Assembly (NCBI GenBank): GCA_965247565.1
Contig: CBDFHF010000003.1
Coordinates: 620,001-684,000, forward strand
DNA from: CBDFHF01 sp965247565
Lineage (GTDB): Bacteria > Pseudomonadota > Gammaproteobacteria > Methylococcales > Methylomonadaceae
Reading direction: 5' to 3'
DNA length: 64,000 nucleotides
Under the pieces are notes generated by a model. The model did no database searches and was not told where the DNA came from. It saw only the letters and a list, made by a program, of their open reading frames with translations. Shown here piece after piece: positions 18,166-25,717 of the stretch. Position 1 is the first letter of the stretch; each line of letters begins with the position of its first letter. The translations under genes were made by a program, and so were the position numbers.

Positions 18166-19119
18166 ATGAATGACACCTCAATGATGGTGTTTTCTGGAAA
18201 TGCTAACCTTGCTTTATCTGAAGGTATAGTGAAGAAGCTCAATATGCGCCTAGGGATGGCAGCTGTTGGAAGATTTAGTGACGGCGAAATAGCTGTTGAG
18301 ATAGAAGAAAATGTTCGTGGTAAAGACGTTTTTGTTATTCAGCCAACCTGCTCTCCTACCAACGAAAATTTAATGGAGTTGCTAGTGATGGTAGACGCGC
18401 TCAAGAGGGCGTCGGCGGCGAGAATTACAGCAGTTATGCCCTACTATGGCTATGCAAGACAGGATAGGCGTTCCCGGTCTGCGCGAGTACCGATTAGCGC
18501 AAAATTAGTTGCTAAGATGATTGAGCAAGCTGGAGCCCATCGAGTGCTTACGGTGGATTTGCATGCTGATCAGATTCAGGGTTTTTTTGACATACCGGTT
18601 GATAATGTTTATTCGTCACCTCTTCTTTTAGGAGATATATGGCGACAACAGTACAAAAGTTTAATTGTTGTGTCTCCTGATGTTGGTGGTGTTGTGAGGG
18701 CTAGAGCGTTGGCTAAAAGACTCGATGATGCAGACCTTGCTATAATTGACAAGAGAAGACCTAAGCCAAATGTATCCGAGATTATGCATATTATCGGAGA
18801 TGTGCATAGCAGAACATGCATTTTAATAGACGACTTAGTGGATACAGCGGGTACGTTGTGTCACGCGGCTGAAGCATTAAAAAAACATGGTGCAATTAAA
18901 GTAGTTGCTTACTGTACTCATGCGGTTCTATCTGGCAATGCTATGAAGAATATAAATAGCTCAGTATTGGATGAATTAATTGTAACGGATACTATTCCGT
19001 TAAATCGGGAAGCTATCAGTTCTGGAAAAATACGGCAGCTTAGCGTTGCAGAAATGCTGGCTGAAACCATAAGGCGTATAGCGGTGGGTGAATCTGTTAG
19101 CTCGCTATACGTTGACTAG
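18166..19119 (+). CDS. prs: Ribose-phosphate pyrophosphokinase
   Basis: 317 aa. Makes PRPP from ribose-5-phosphate and ATP. Flexible-loop and ATP region PYYGYARQDRRS; PRPP-binding loop CILIDDLVDTAGTL; the N-terminus MMVFSGNANLALSE matches the family. The ATG at 18166 follows GGGAG at a good spacing; a TTG one codon earlier is less likely. It continues into rplY without a terminator. Confidence 0.97.
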   Translation: MNDTSMMVFSGNANLALSEGIVKKLNMRLGMAAVGRFSDGEIAVEIEENVRGKDVFVIQPTCSPTNENLMELLVMVDALKRASAARITAVMPYYGYARQDRRSRSARVPISAKLVAKMIEQAGAHRVLTVDLHADQIQGFFDIPVDNVYSSPLLLGDIWRQQYKSLIVVSPDVGGVVRARALAKRLDDADLAIIDKRRPKPNVSEIMHIIGDVHSRTCILIDDLVDTAGTLCHAAEALKKHGAIKVVAYCTHAVLSGNAMKNINSSVLDELIVTDTIPLNREAISSGKIRQLSVAEMLAETIRRIAVGESVSSLYVD

Positions 19120-19164
19120 TTGAATTTAATTTATGCCATATTAAGTATGGAGTTGAGGGGAAAA

Positions 19165-19773
19165 ATGTCTAACGTATTTGAGTTTGTTGCTGAAAGTCGC
19201 GGAAAATCTGGTTCGTGTGCAGCTAGGGGATTTCGTCGCCAAGGTAAGGTTCCTGCTGTAATATACGGGGGGCATAAAGATCCTCAAATGGTGGTTTTAA
19301 GCCACAACGAAGTTGTTAAGCATCTTAACCACGAGGCTGTATATTCGCACTTGCTGGATGTTAATATCGACGGAAAAATTGAGAAAGCAGTATTGAAAGG
19401 TGTTCAACGACACCCTGCAAAGTTTCAAATTTTGCATCTGGATTTTATGCGGATTAGTGATTCGGAGGCCGTTAAGGTGCATGTCCCACTCCATTTTGTG
19501 AATGAAAGTATCTCCGTTGGTGTAAAAAAAGGCGGTGTGGCTACGCATTCTCTTGTGGATGTAGAAGTAACATGTTTGCCGTCAGCTTTACCAGAATTTA
19601 TCGAGGTTAATTTAGCTAGTTTAGATGTTGGACAAAGTATCCATTTATCTGACTTAGTTTTGTCTGCGGGCGTCAGCATCGTTGCTTTGACTCATGGCCC
19701 AGAGCACGATTTACCTGTTGTTTCTATTTCTACGGTCCGAGGAACTAAGGAAGAGAGTAGCGACAGCGAATAA
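19165..19773 (+). CDS. rplY: 50S ribosomal protein L25/Ctc
   Basis: 202 aa, the long Ctc-type L25. The N-terminal 5S rRNA-binding domain has RGKSGSCAARGFRRQGKVPAVIYGG; the C-terminal beta domain contains the family segment ALPEFIEVNLASLDVGQSIHLSDL. The start at 19165 (after GAGGGG) is chosen over 19120, which would add an unrelated 15-aa leader. It sits between prs and pth, as usual. Confidence 0.95.
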   Translation: MSNVFEFVAESRGKSGSCAARGFRRQGKVPAVIYGGHKDPQMVVLSHNEVVKHLNHEAVYSHLLDVNIDGKIEKAVLKGVQRHPAKFQILHLDFMRISDSEAVKVHVPLHFVNESISVGVKKGGVATHSLVDVEVTCLPSALPEFIEVNLASLDVGQSIHLSDLVLSAGVSIVALTHGPEHDLPVVSISTVRGTKEESSDSE

Positions 19774-19779
19774 TGCGGA

Positions 19780-20322
19780 ATGATTAAGTTAATCGTAGGC
19801 TTAGGAAATCCCGGCTTACAGTACGAAAAAACCCGACATAATGTCGGGTTTTTGTTTTTAAGGGAGTTGGCTGTTGAATCAGGATGTGGATGGGTTGATG
19901 AGGCAAGGTTTCAGGGCTTGCTGTCTGAATACAAAATACCCACAAGATCGGTCAGATTGCTAATGCCGAAAACGTTTATGAATCTGAGTGGGCAGTCGGT
20001 TGGCAAAGTTTCACGATACTATAGAATTTTGCCTGAAGAGATTCTAGTTGTTCATGACGAGATCGACTTTAACACAGGCGTGGTTAAGCTAAAAAAAGAT
20101 GGCGGGCACGCAGGGCATAATGGCTTGAAAGATATTATTTCTCATCTCGGTACCAAAGATTTTTTTAGATTGAGAATCGGCATAGGCCGCCCTTCAAGCT
20201 CTGATGTGGCAAACTATGTATTGTCAGTGCCATCGAAAAAAGAGTTCGATCTAATCGCTCCCGCATTGCTCGAGGGTAAAAAATTAGTGGATAACTTGCT
20301 GATGGGGCTTGGCGCGAATTAA
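19780..20322 (+). CDS. pth: Peptidyl-tRNA hydrolase
   Basis: 180 aa. Recycles peptidyl-tRNA released from ribosomes. The catalytic His is in KTRHNVGF (about residue 21); other conserved segments are PKTFMNLSG and HDEIDF...KKDGGHAGHNGLKDI. It lies 6 bp after rplY. Its fifth expected neighbour, ychF, is absent: an IS nest follows instead. Slightly shorter than E. coli Pth (194 aa). A terminator-shaped hairpin lies within its first 80 bp. Confidence 0.96.
   Translation: MIKLIVGLGNPGLQYEKTRHNVGFLFLRELAVESGCGWVDEARFQGLLSEYKIPTRSVRLLMPKTFMNLSGQSVGKVSRYYRILPEEILVVHDEIDFNTGVVKLKKDGGHAGHNGLKDIISHLGTKDFFRLRIGIGRPSSSDVANYVLSVPSKKEFDLIAPALLEGKKLVDNLLMGLGAN
19826..19857 (+). terminator. Terminator-shaped hairpin inside pth coding sequence
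   Basis: AAAAACCCGAC-ATAAT-GTCGGGTTTTT followed by GTTTTT. The 11-bp stem with 5-nt loop and U-tract has the form of an intrinsic terminator, but it lies over the codons for KTRHNVGFLF of pth. Whether it terminates is unproven. Confidence 0.5.
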
Positions 20323-20531
20323 ACTACAGGCTTATATGCCTTTCATGCAATTGCCCTCATGTTTGTTCTATTGCATCTTCCTTATCCATGCCCCTGTCGG
20401 GTAAATAATAATCTCAGTAAGTCTTCATATTAAAGCCATATAGTCACCCATACTTTCAATATGAGAACTTATTGGAAACGTTATAAACTCGCTGCTAGAC
20501 ACTGAAGCAAGTAAAAGTGCTTTGACATTGT
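20323..20531. other. Spacer between pth and the IS nest
   Basis: About 210 bp with no credible gene. At 20389-20403, TGCCC-CTGTC-GGGTA resembles the arms of the micro-insertions with a longer centre, but the left extension does not match, so it is only a weak candidate. Confidence 0.4.
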
Positions 20532-21184
20532 TAGATAGTGTCGTCACAAGATAGCCGCCCAAAGTGCGATGCACCTGATCTGTACGGCGGCCAAGAATGA
20601 CGCGGTGTTTTTGGCGTACCGCGTCGCAATGCCCTGCCAGTGCTTGAGATGTAAGAATGCGTTTCCCACTAAGTGCCGATGCCGATAAAGCGCCTTGTCA
20701 TAGTTCCGCGGCTGCTTGCGGTTTCGGCGCGGCGGTATCACGGCATTTATTCCGCTCGCTTCGGCTTGAGTTACGACGGCATTGCTGTCATAGCCCTTAT
20801 CCGCCAGTAGGTAGTGGGCATCCAGCCCTTCGATCAAGGTTGCAGCCTGTGAAGAATCCGCAACGGTACCTGACGTAACAAGCATTCTGAGCGGCATACC
20901 ATGCGCATCCACGGCCAAATGTATCTTACTGTTAAGCCCCCTTTTGTGACCCCCATGTCTTGGTTGCCTCCTTTTGCTCCTGCGGCATGGGGATGAACCT
21001 TGACATGGCTGGCGTCGATCATCAGCCATTCATAGTCGGGCTCAGTTACCAACTGCTCCAGCAACGCTTCCCAAATGTTTTTGTCCCGCCAGCGGCAAAA
21101 GCGGCGGTGCGTGTTTTTCCAGTCGCCGTAGTCCGACGGTAAGTCACGCCATTTATGCCCTTGTATGATTTAAATGAGCAACTA

Positions 21185-21295
21185 AACCGATTTTTATTAG
21201 CCTAGGAAGGCTAATAAAAAACCGGTGAGGTAGACCGATGTGCCCTTGGTTTATTTTTAAAGCCGTCCCGCAGCGATGGTCGCCTCACCACACAT
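21185..21295 (+). ncRNA. Candidate bridge RNA region of the IS110
   Basis: First stem: CCGATTTTTATTAGCC with GGCTAATAAAAAACCGG (21188-21224), 12 bp perfect plus a bulged extension. Second stem: GGTGAGG (21224-21230) with CCTCACC (21283-21289), enclosing a 52-nt loop region. Inside that loop, TGTGCCCTTGG (21239-21249) is identical to 11 nt of the micro-insertion sequence, including its CT core. Bridge RNAs of IS110 elements carry guide loops matching target and donor DNA. The assignment is by structure and sequence match only. Confidence 0.5.
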
Positions 21296-21598
21296 TTAAC
21301 GATCTCGGACAGTTTCCTGGAACAGACCTTATGATTCCGCATCAACAAGAATGAGAATTTAAACGGTTTACGAATGATGACAAACAAAACACCCAAGTAC
21401 ACAATCATCGGTGTGGATGTGTCGAAACTAAAATTAGATATTGCCCTGGATGACAAACAGGTAGACGGTTTCAAGAGTTTTTTAAAACACATAATGACTC
21501 CTTCACAGGTCGGCGTGGTCATGGAAGCCACCGGCGGCTATGAGCGTGCGTTCGCGCATTTTCTATTGGCGCAAGGTATTACAGTGAGCGTAGCCAAT

Positions 21599-21614
21599 AC
21601 CCAAGGGCACAAGT
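21599..21614. repeat. Micro-insertion 1 in IS110 (16 bp)
   Basis: ACCCAAGGGCACAAGT, the reverse complement of ACTTGTGCCCTTGGGT; centre TT. Removing it rejoins aat and gcc (Asn-Ala). The rejoined site on the minus strand reads GGCATTGG. Confidence 0.8.
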
Positions 21615-21686
21615 GCCAAACGGATCAGGGACTATGCCAAAGCCATCGGCCGGCATGCCAAAAATGACAAAATCGATGCCCAAGTG

Positions 21687-21703
21687 ACTTGTGCCCCTTG
21701 GGT
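21687..21703. repeat. Micro-insertion 2 in IS110 (17 bp)
   Basis: ACTTGTGCCCCTTGGGT followed by ATT; centre CTT. Removing it restores gtg-att-cgg (Val-Ile-Arg) and the correct downstream frame. Confidence 0.8.
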
Positions 21704-21898
21704 ATTCGGCAATATGGCGAAATGGCAAGGCCAAAGCCTTGGGCGTTAGACAGTACTGAAGCCAACCAATTGGACGCGCTGATCAAACGCCGGGAACAAT
21801 TAGTCAAGCAAAGGACGATGGAAAAACAGCATCTTGAAGCGGCTCATGAGGCTGAGTCCATCCGCTCTATCGAAAAATTTATTCGTGCCTTTGATAAT

Positions 21899-21916
21899 AC
21901 CCTATAGGGCACAAGA
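21899..21916. repeat. Micro-insertion 3 in IS110 (about 18 bp)
   Basis: ACCCTATAGGGCACAAGA; centre TATA. The surrounding frame is kept, but the insertion supplies an in-frame TAG after DNTL. The downstream coding REIGRIEDK resumes in the same frame. The exact right edge (15 or 18 bp) is ambiguous. Confidence 0.65.
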
Positions 21917-23148
21917 GAAATCGGGCGCATTGAAGACAAAATAAAGGCGTTAATTGCCAACGACAACACCTTGCAAAATCGCTTGGAGCAATTGACCCAA
22001 GTCGAGGGCGTTGGTTTGATAACGGCATCGACGTTAATTGCCCAATTACCGAAACTGGGCTTATTGTCTAACAAGCAAATATGCGCCCTGGTTGGGTTGG
22101 CGCCATTTTGCCGGGACAGTGGCGCTATGAAAGGACGGCGTACCATTAGTGGTGGCCGGGAATTGATAAGGACGACTCTTTACATGGCCACATTGAACGC
22201 TATTCGCTTTAACCAACCTATCCGGGGATTCTATCTACGCTTGGTCGGCAACGGTAAGCTCAAGAAAGTGGCTTTGGTGGCTTGCATGCGGAAGCTCTTG
22301 GTTATGCTCAATGCAATGGTAAAACACAATAAAGCATGGAACCCGAATTACGCTAATTTAACTTGATTTTTAACACATTTGCTATGGGTATTTGCGCACC
22401 CGTGCGCAAAATCCAGAAAACCGCGTTAATAAACAGGCGATTGTCTTTCGCCGTGCCGCCCCAGTCACCTTTGCGACCGGGCAAGCTGGATTCCAACAAC
22501 TCCCAAACCCGGTCAGATATATCGTGTCGGCGGTACGTTGGCTCTGCTATGCCTTTTCCTTCAAAGTTAATGAGATAGAGAGATTACACCAATCCCAACA
22601 AGTATTAATATTAACAACATAGAGTTATAATCATCATTTAAAGTAAAGCCTAAATATGGGAGGCAGCGATCGCACGACCAAGACAATTACCCGATACGTT
22701 GCAGGAGCATGATTTTCATGCGCTGGCGAAAACGGAGCCGCATCCACGAACACGCGTTCGATTTTTGGGGATGGCGCATTTGCAAGACGGTCGAGACTAC
22801 AATGAGATAGCGACGGCCTTACGGGTTCCTAAGATCACCGTCCAGGGTTGGGTGCAACGGTTTAAGACCGAGGGTCTCGACGGCTTAAGGGAATCTCCGC
22901 GAAGTGGCGCAAAACGGAAATTGGCGGCGACCCGGGAGGCCGAGTTTAAGACAGCGGTAATGGGGCTGCAAGATCAACGACCAGGCGGGCGGATCACAGG
23001 GCACGATATCAGGGTCCTGCTGGAAGAACAATTTCAAGTGGTCTGTTGCCTCAATAGTGTTTACAACCTATTAGCCCGACTGGGTCTGGTCTGGATCACG
23101 GTTCGGTCGAAACATCCGAAGCAAAGCCAGGAGAGCCAAGACACCTTT

Positions 23149-23165
23149 ACCCATAGGGCACAAGT
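23149..23165. repeat. Micro-insertion 1 in IS630 (16-17 bp)
   Basis: ACCCATAGGGCACAAGT, the reverse complement of ACTTGTGCCCTATGGGT; centre TAT. It lies between a TTT codon and a run of A, so one A is ambiguous. It causes a frameshift. Confidence 0.75.
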
Positions 23166-23385
23166 AAAAAAACTTCCGTGCCGAGGTGATGGCCGTGGTA
23201 CCAAATGGCCTTAGCGTGGAGCGGATTGAGGTTTGGTTTCAGGATGAGGCGCGAGTGGGCCAACGAGGGACGCTGACGCGCCTTTGGGCACCCAAAGGCA
23301 GCCGTCCCCGAGTCATCCGGCAACAGCAATTTGAAGCGGCCTATGTGTTTGGGGCGGTCTGTCCTGCCGAGGGCAAGGCTTCGGC

Positions 23386-23402
23386 ACTTGTGCCCTTTGG
23401 GT
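23386..23402. repeat. Micro-insertion 2 in IS630 (17 bp)
   Basis: ACTTGTGCCCTTTGGGT followed by ATT; centre TTT. The rejoined target reads GGCATTGG, the same octamer as insertion 1 in IS110. It causes a frameshift. Confidence 0.8.
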
Positions 23403-23777
23403 ATTGGTCATGCCGGCGGCGAATTCCGAAAGTATGCAGCATCATCTTGATTTGATTGCTGCTGCCGTCACTCCAGGTAAACATGCCGTATTGATTTTGG
23501 ATCGGGCCGCTTGGCATGTGACTGAAAAATTGCTGATGCCGGCCAACCTTTCTATCCTGCCTTTGCCGCTCTACTCGCTGGAACTGAACCCCGTTGAGCA
23601 GATATGGCAGCAACTACGGCAATCAGATTGGGCTAAGCGATGCTTCAAGGGGTACGACGAAATCGTTGATGTCTGTTGCCAGGTATGGAACCGGTTCGCC
23701 AGCCAGCCCGACTCCATCAAAAATCTGTCTACCCGACAGTGGGCTTTATTAACTTTTGACGACACTATCTAAAGACG

Positions 23778-24152
23778 TTGAAAAAAATCATAGTTGTTTT
23801 CAGGATTCGTCGGCATATACTGGGTACGAGTATATGCTGGTTTGTACGGATACCGAAGGAGGGGCGTATTAAATCGATCTTGCGTTCACGTAAGCCGAAT
23901 CAACTCTCAACAACGCTATCTTCGATGGTCTTTGGCAATAGGCGACATAGCGTGATTGTTCCGAATTACCAGTGGGAGCTTGTTGATTCGTTAAAGCTTG
24001 TTTGCTTGCCGGAAAAGAGATTTCTCTGGGCTACAGCCAGGAAGATTTTTGAGATATTTTGCATTAAGGGTGATCAGTTTAGAAATTCTCTAGCAACTGC
24101 ACTTCAATGGGTGATTGGAACAATTGCGCAATTACTGGTTGAGTTTTCTTAA
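23778..24152 (+). CDS. Doubtful open frame beside the IS nest
   Basis: 124-codon open frame from 23778, starting MKKIIVVFRIRR and running 74 bp into the 3' end of murI on the other strand. I do not recognise it. It is basic, without a signal peptide or known motif, and no good ribosome-binding site is visible. It may be a remnant of whatever the IS630 interrupted, or chance. The roughly 300 bp before murI otherwise hold nothing I can name. Confidence 0.2.
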   Translation: MKKIIVVFRIRRHILGTSICWFVRIPKEGRIKSILRSRKPNQLSTTLSSMVFGNRRHSVIVPNYQWELVDSLKLVCLPEKRFLWATARKIFEIFCIKGDQFRNSLATALQWVIGTIAQLLVEFS

Positions 24153-24876
24153 TAATACCTGTGCTCCAAAAGCGTTCGCCACCTGTTGACACTTCTGTCG
24201 TTAGCAAATCCATAGCAGCCAAACGACGATATAACTCCCTTGCAACTGCCGGTGCTGGATCGATAATAGTTACTTTCGGGCCAGCGATTTCTTGTATTAA
24301 ATTAATTACAAACGGGTAATGGGTGCAGCCTAAGACAACGGTATCAACCTTTTTTGCCAGTAAGGGTTGTAGATATTGCTCAAGAAGCGCTCTAGTTTGT
24401 ACGCCTGTTAGATCGCCGGTTTCAATTCGCTCGACTAGACCGGGACACGCTTGGGCGATAATCTCAACTTCAGCGCCAAAACGAGCGAATAGTTTTACAA
24501 AATTATCGCCAGCTAAGGTTCTACCGGTGGCCAAAACACCGATAACGCCAGTTTGTGTTTTTGCCGCCGCTGGCTTAATAGCGGGCTCCATGGCGATAAT
24601 AGGTACTGAAAATGTTGATCGGAGCACATTGACTGCCGCTCCGGTTGCAGTGTTACAAGCCACAACGATGGCTTTGCATTGCTGGCTGATTAAAAAATTG
24701 CTAACCGCTACAGATCTTGCTTCGATGTAGAACTGGGTTTTATCGCCGTACGGTGCATGTGCTGAATCCGCTACATAACACAACGTTTCATTGGGTAACT
24801 CTCGGCGAATTTCGCGTAACACGGACAGGCCACCAACGCCGGAATCAAAAATGCCTATGGGCTGGTTTGACGACAT
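24079..24876 (-). CDS. murI: Glutamate racemase
   Basis: 265 aa. Supplies D-glutamate for peptidoglycan. The two catalytic cysteines are C74 in ACNTAT and C184 in LGCTHYP; the N-terminal motif is IGIFDSGVGGL. It lies 31 bp after trpC on the same strand, so read-through is likely. The C-terminus ends normally. Confidence 0.96.
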   Translation of the reverse strand: MSSNQPIGIFDSGVGGLSVLREIRRELPNETLCYVADSAHAPYGDKTQFYIEARSVAVSNFLISQQCKAIVVACNTATGAAVNVLRSTFSVPIIAMEPAIKPAAAKTQTGVIGVLATGRTLAGDNFVKLFARFGAEVEIIAQACPGLVERIETGDLTGVQTRALLEQYLQPLLAKKVDTVVLGCTHYPFVINLIQEIAGPKVTIIDPAPAVARELYRRLAAMDLLTTEVSTGGERFWSTGIIKKTQPVIAQLFQSPIEVQLLENF

Positions 24877-24907
24877 TATCTGACAACTCGGTTTTTATCT
24901 ACCTGCT

Positions 24908-25708
24908 TTATAAAGCAAACAGGTCTCGCATTTTTTGCCCAGGACTATCGGCGCGCATAAACGCCTCACCAACCAGGAAGGCATAAATGTCGTTATTTAG
25001 CATCAGTTGCACATCGTCAGGGCTATGAATACCACTTTCAGTAATGATTAAACGATCTGAAGGCACGCTGGCTTTTAAATCCAATGTAGTTTGCAACGAG
25101 GTAGTAAAAGTGCGCAGATTTCGGTTATTAATGCCGATTAGCCTAGTATTCAAAGTAAGTGCGCGCTGCAGTTCTGTCGCATCGTGGACTTCCACTAGCA
25201 CATCCATGCCCAGCTTTGTTGCTACATCAGACAGTTCATGCATCAAGCCATCTTCCAGCGCCGCCGCAATCAGCAAAATGCAATCCGCACCTAAAGCCCG
25301 GGCTTCATAGATTTGATAAGTATCAATCATGAAATCTTTTCTTAACACGGGTAACGGACAGCGTTCTCTGACCATTTGCAAGTAGGCTTCTGAGCCTTGG
25401 AAAAAATCCTTATCGGTTAATACCGACAAGCAAGTTGCGCCATTCATCGCGTAATCTTGACCAATCAGTACCGGCTGAAAGTTTTCTCTGATGACGCCTT
25501 GGCTGGGTGAGGCTTTTTTAATTTCTGCAATAATTGCCGGTTTCTTGGTGGAAACCTTGGCAAATAAAGCCTGATAGAATCCCCGGGGGCTTTCGACACT
25601 ACTGGCAATTTCCTCCAAATTGGCAATGGTCATGCTGGTTTTACGTCTGGTGACTTCCTCAGCTTTTTTGGCCAGGATTTGTTTTAATATGTCTGGTGTA
25701 TTGGTCAT
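24908..25708 (-). CDS. trpC: Indole-3-glycerol phosphate synthase
   Basis: 266 aa, single-function TrpC of tryptophan synthesis. TIM-barrel motifs: IAEIKKASPSQGVIREN near residue 62, VLRKDFMIDTYQIYEARALGAD in the middle, IGINNRNLRTF, and ITESGIHSPDDV near the C-terminus. It is not fused to TrpF. It follows trpD after 9 bp. Confidence 0.96.
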   Translation of the reverse strand: MTNTPDILKQILAKKAEEVTRRKTSMTIANLEEIASSVESPRGFYQALFAKVSTKKPAIIAEIKKASPSQGVIRENFQPVLIGQDYAMNGATCLSVLTDKDFFQGSEAYLQMVRERCPLPVLRKDFMIDTYQIYEARALGADCILLIAAALEDGLMHELSDVATKLGMDVLVEVHDATELQRALTLNTRLIGINNRNLRTFTTSLQTTLDLKASVPSDRLIITESGIHSPDDVQLMLNNDIYAFLVGEAFMRADSPGQKMRDLFAL

Positions 25709-25717
25709 GATTTGTGT

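Larger units (their letters stand above)
21374..22366 (+). pseudogene. IS110-family recombinase, three micro-insertions
   Basis: The reading frame begins TPKYTIIGVDVSKLKLDIALDD (DEDD/RuvC-like domain) and ends with the Transposase_20 domain (LTQVEGVGLITASTLIAQLPKLG, then GRRTISGGRE). Removing the three micro-insertions at 21599, 21687 and 21899 restores SVAN-AKRIRDYAKAIGRHAKNDKIDAQV-IRQYGEM and an uninterrupted product of about 315 aa. The catalytic parts look otherwise undamaged, so loss of function is due to the insertions. Confidence 0.85.
21162..22381 (+). mobile_element. IS110-family element inserted in IS5
   Basis: About 1.22 kb. It is bounded by the dinucleotide CT on both sides (21160-21161 and 22382-22383), the core used by IS621-type IS110 elements. 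It has no terminal inverted repeats, as usual for the family. A 5' non-coding end of about 210 bp precedes the recombinase gene, and only about 15 bp follow it. That places any bridge RNA on the left, as in the IS110 group. Confidence 0.7.
21151..22392. repeat. Micro-insertion in IS5, split by IS110
   Basis: The left half ATTTATGCCCT (21151-21161) and right half CTATGGGTATT (22382-22392) flank the IS110. Rejoined at a CT core they give ATTTATGCCCTATGGGT followed by ATT, the same form as the copies in IS1 and IS630. The whole lies between the codons for GAQ and WRDLP of the IS5 transposase. Confidence 0.65.
20544..22550 (-). pseudogene. IS5-family transposase split by IS110
   Basis: The N-terminal half is encoded from 22550 leftward (the start codon reads ATA in place of ATG): EPTYRRHDISDRVWELL to WILRTGAQ. 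The C-terminal half resumes at about 21151 with WRDLPSDYGDWKN and runs to a stop at 20544, but with a further frame break in the middle (between GGNQDMGVTKGG.. and ..HAVDAHGMPLRMLV). The two halves fit together once the IS110 and the flanking micro-insertion are removed (GAQ-WRDLP). Not functional. Confidence 0.8.
20532..23771 (+). mobile_element. IS630-family element carrying nested IS5 and IS110
   Basis: The outer ends are inverted: TTAGATAGTGTCGTC at 20531-20545 and GACGACACTATCTAA at 23758-23772, extending to about 17 of 19 matches. A TA lies at each border (20532-20533 and 23770-23771), the target duplication of IS630/Tc1 elements. The IS630 transposase lies at the right on the plus strand. 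Its left non-coding end is split from it by an IS5 on the minus strand, which is itself split by an IS110. The exact IS5 ends are not resolved. Confidence 0.7.
22669..23772 (+). pseudogene. IS630-family transposase, two micro-insertions
   Basis: Coding starts at about 22669, where ATC stands in place of ATG (ARPRQLPDTLQEHDF). The helix-turn-helix part is followed by the DDE core: WFQDEARVG, VLILDRAAWH and LNPVEQIW give the three acidic residues. The frame is broken at 23149 and 23386 by micro-insertions; removing them restores DTFKKNFRAEVMAVV and GKASALVMPAANSE. The stop TAA lies in the right inverted repeat. Confidence 0.85.

Noticed and set aside
20389..20403. TGCCC-CTGTC-GGGTA as an eighth micro-insertion
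   Set aside because: The left arm extension does not match and there is no gene whose frame could confirm an insertion; kept only as a weak note.
21188..21224. Hairpin between IS5 and IS110 as a simple transcription terminator
   Set aside because: No T-tract follows, and it lies in the IS110 non-coding end next to a second stem with a guide-like loop, so a structured RNA is more likely.
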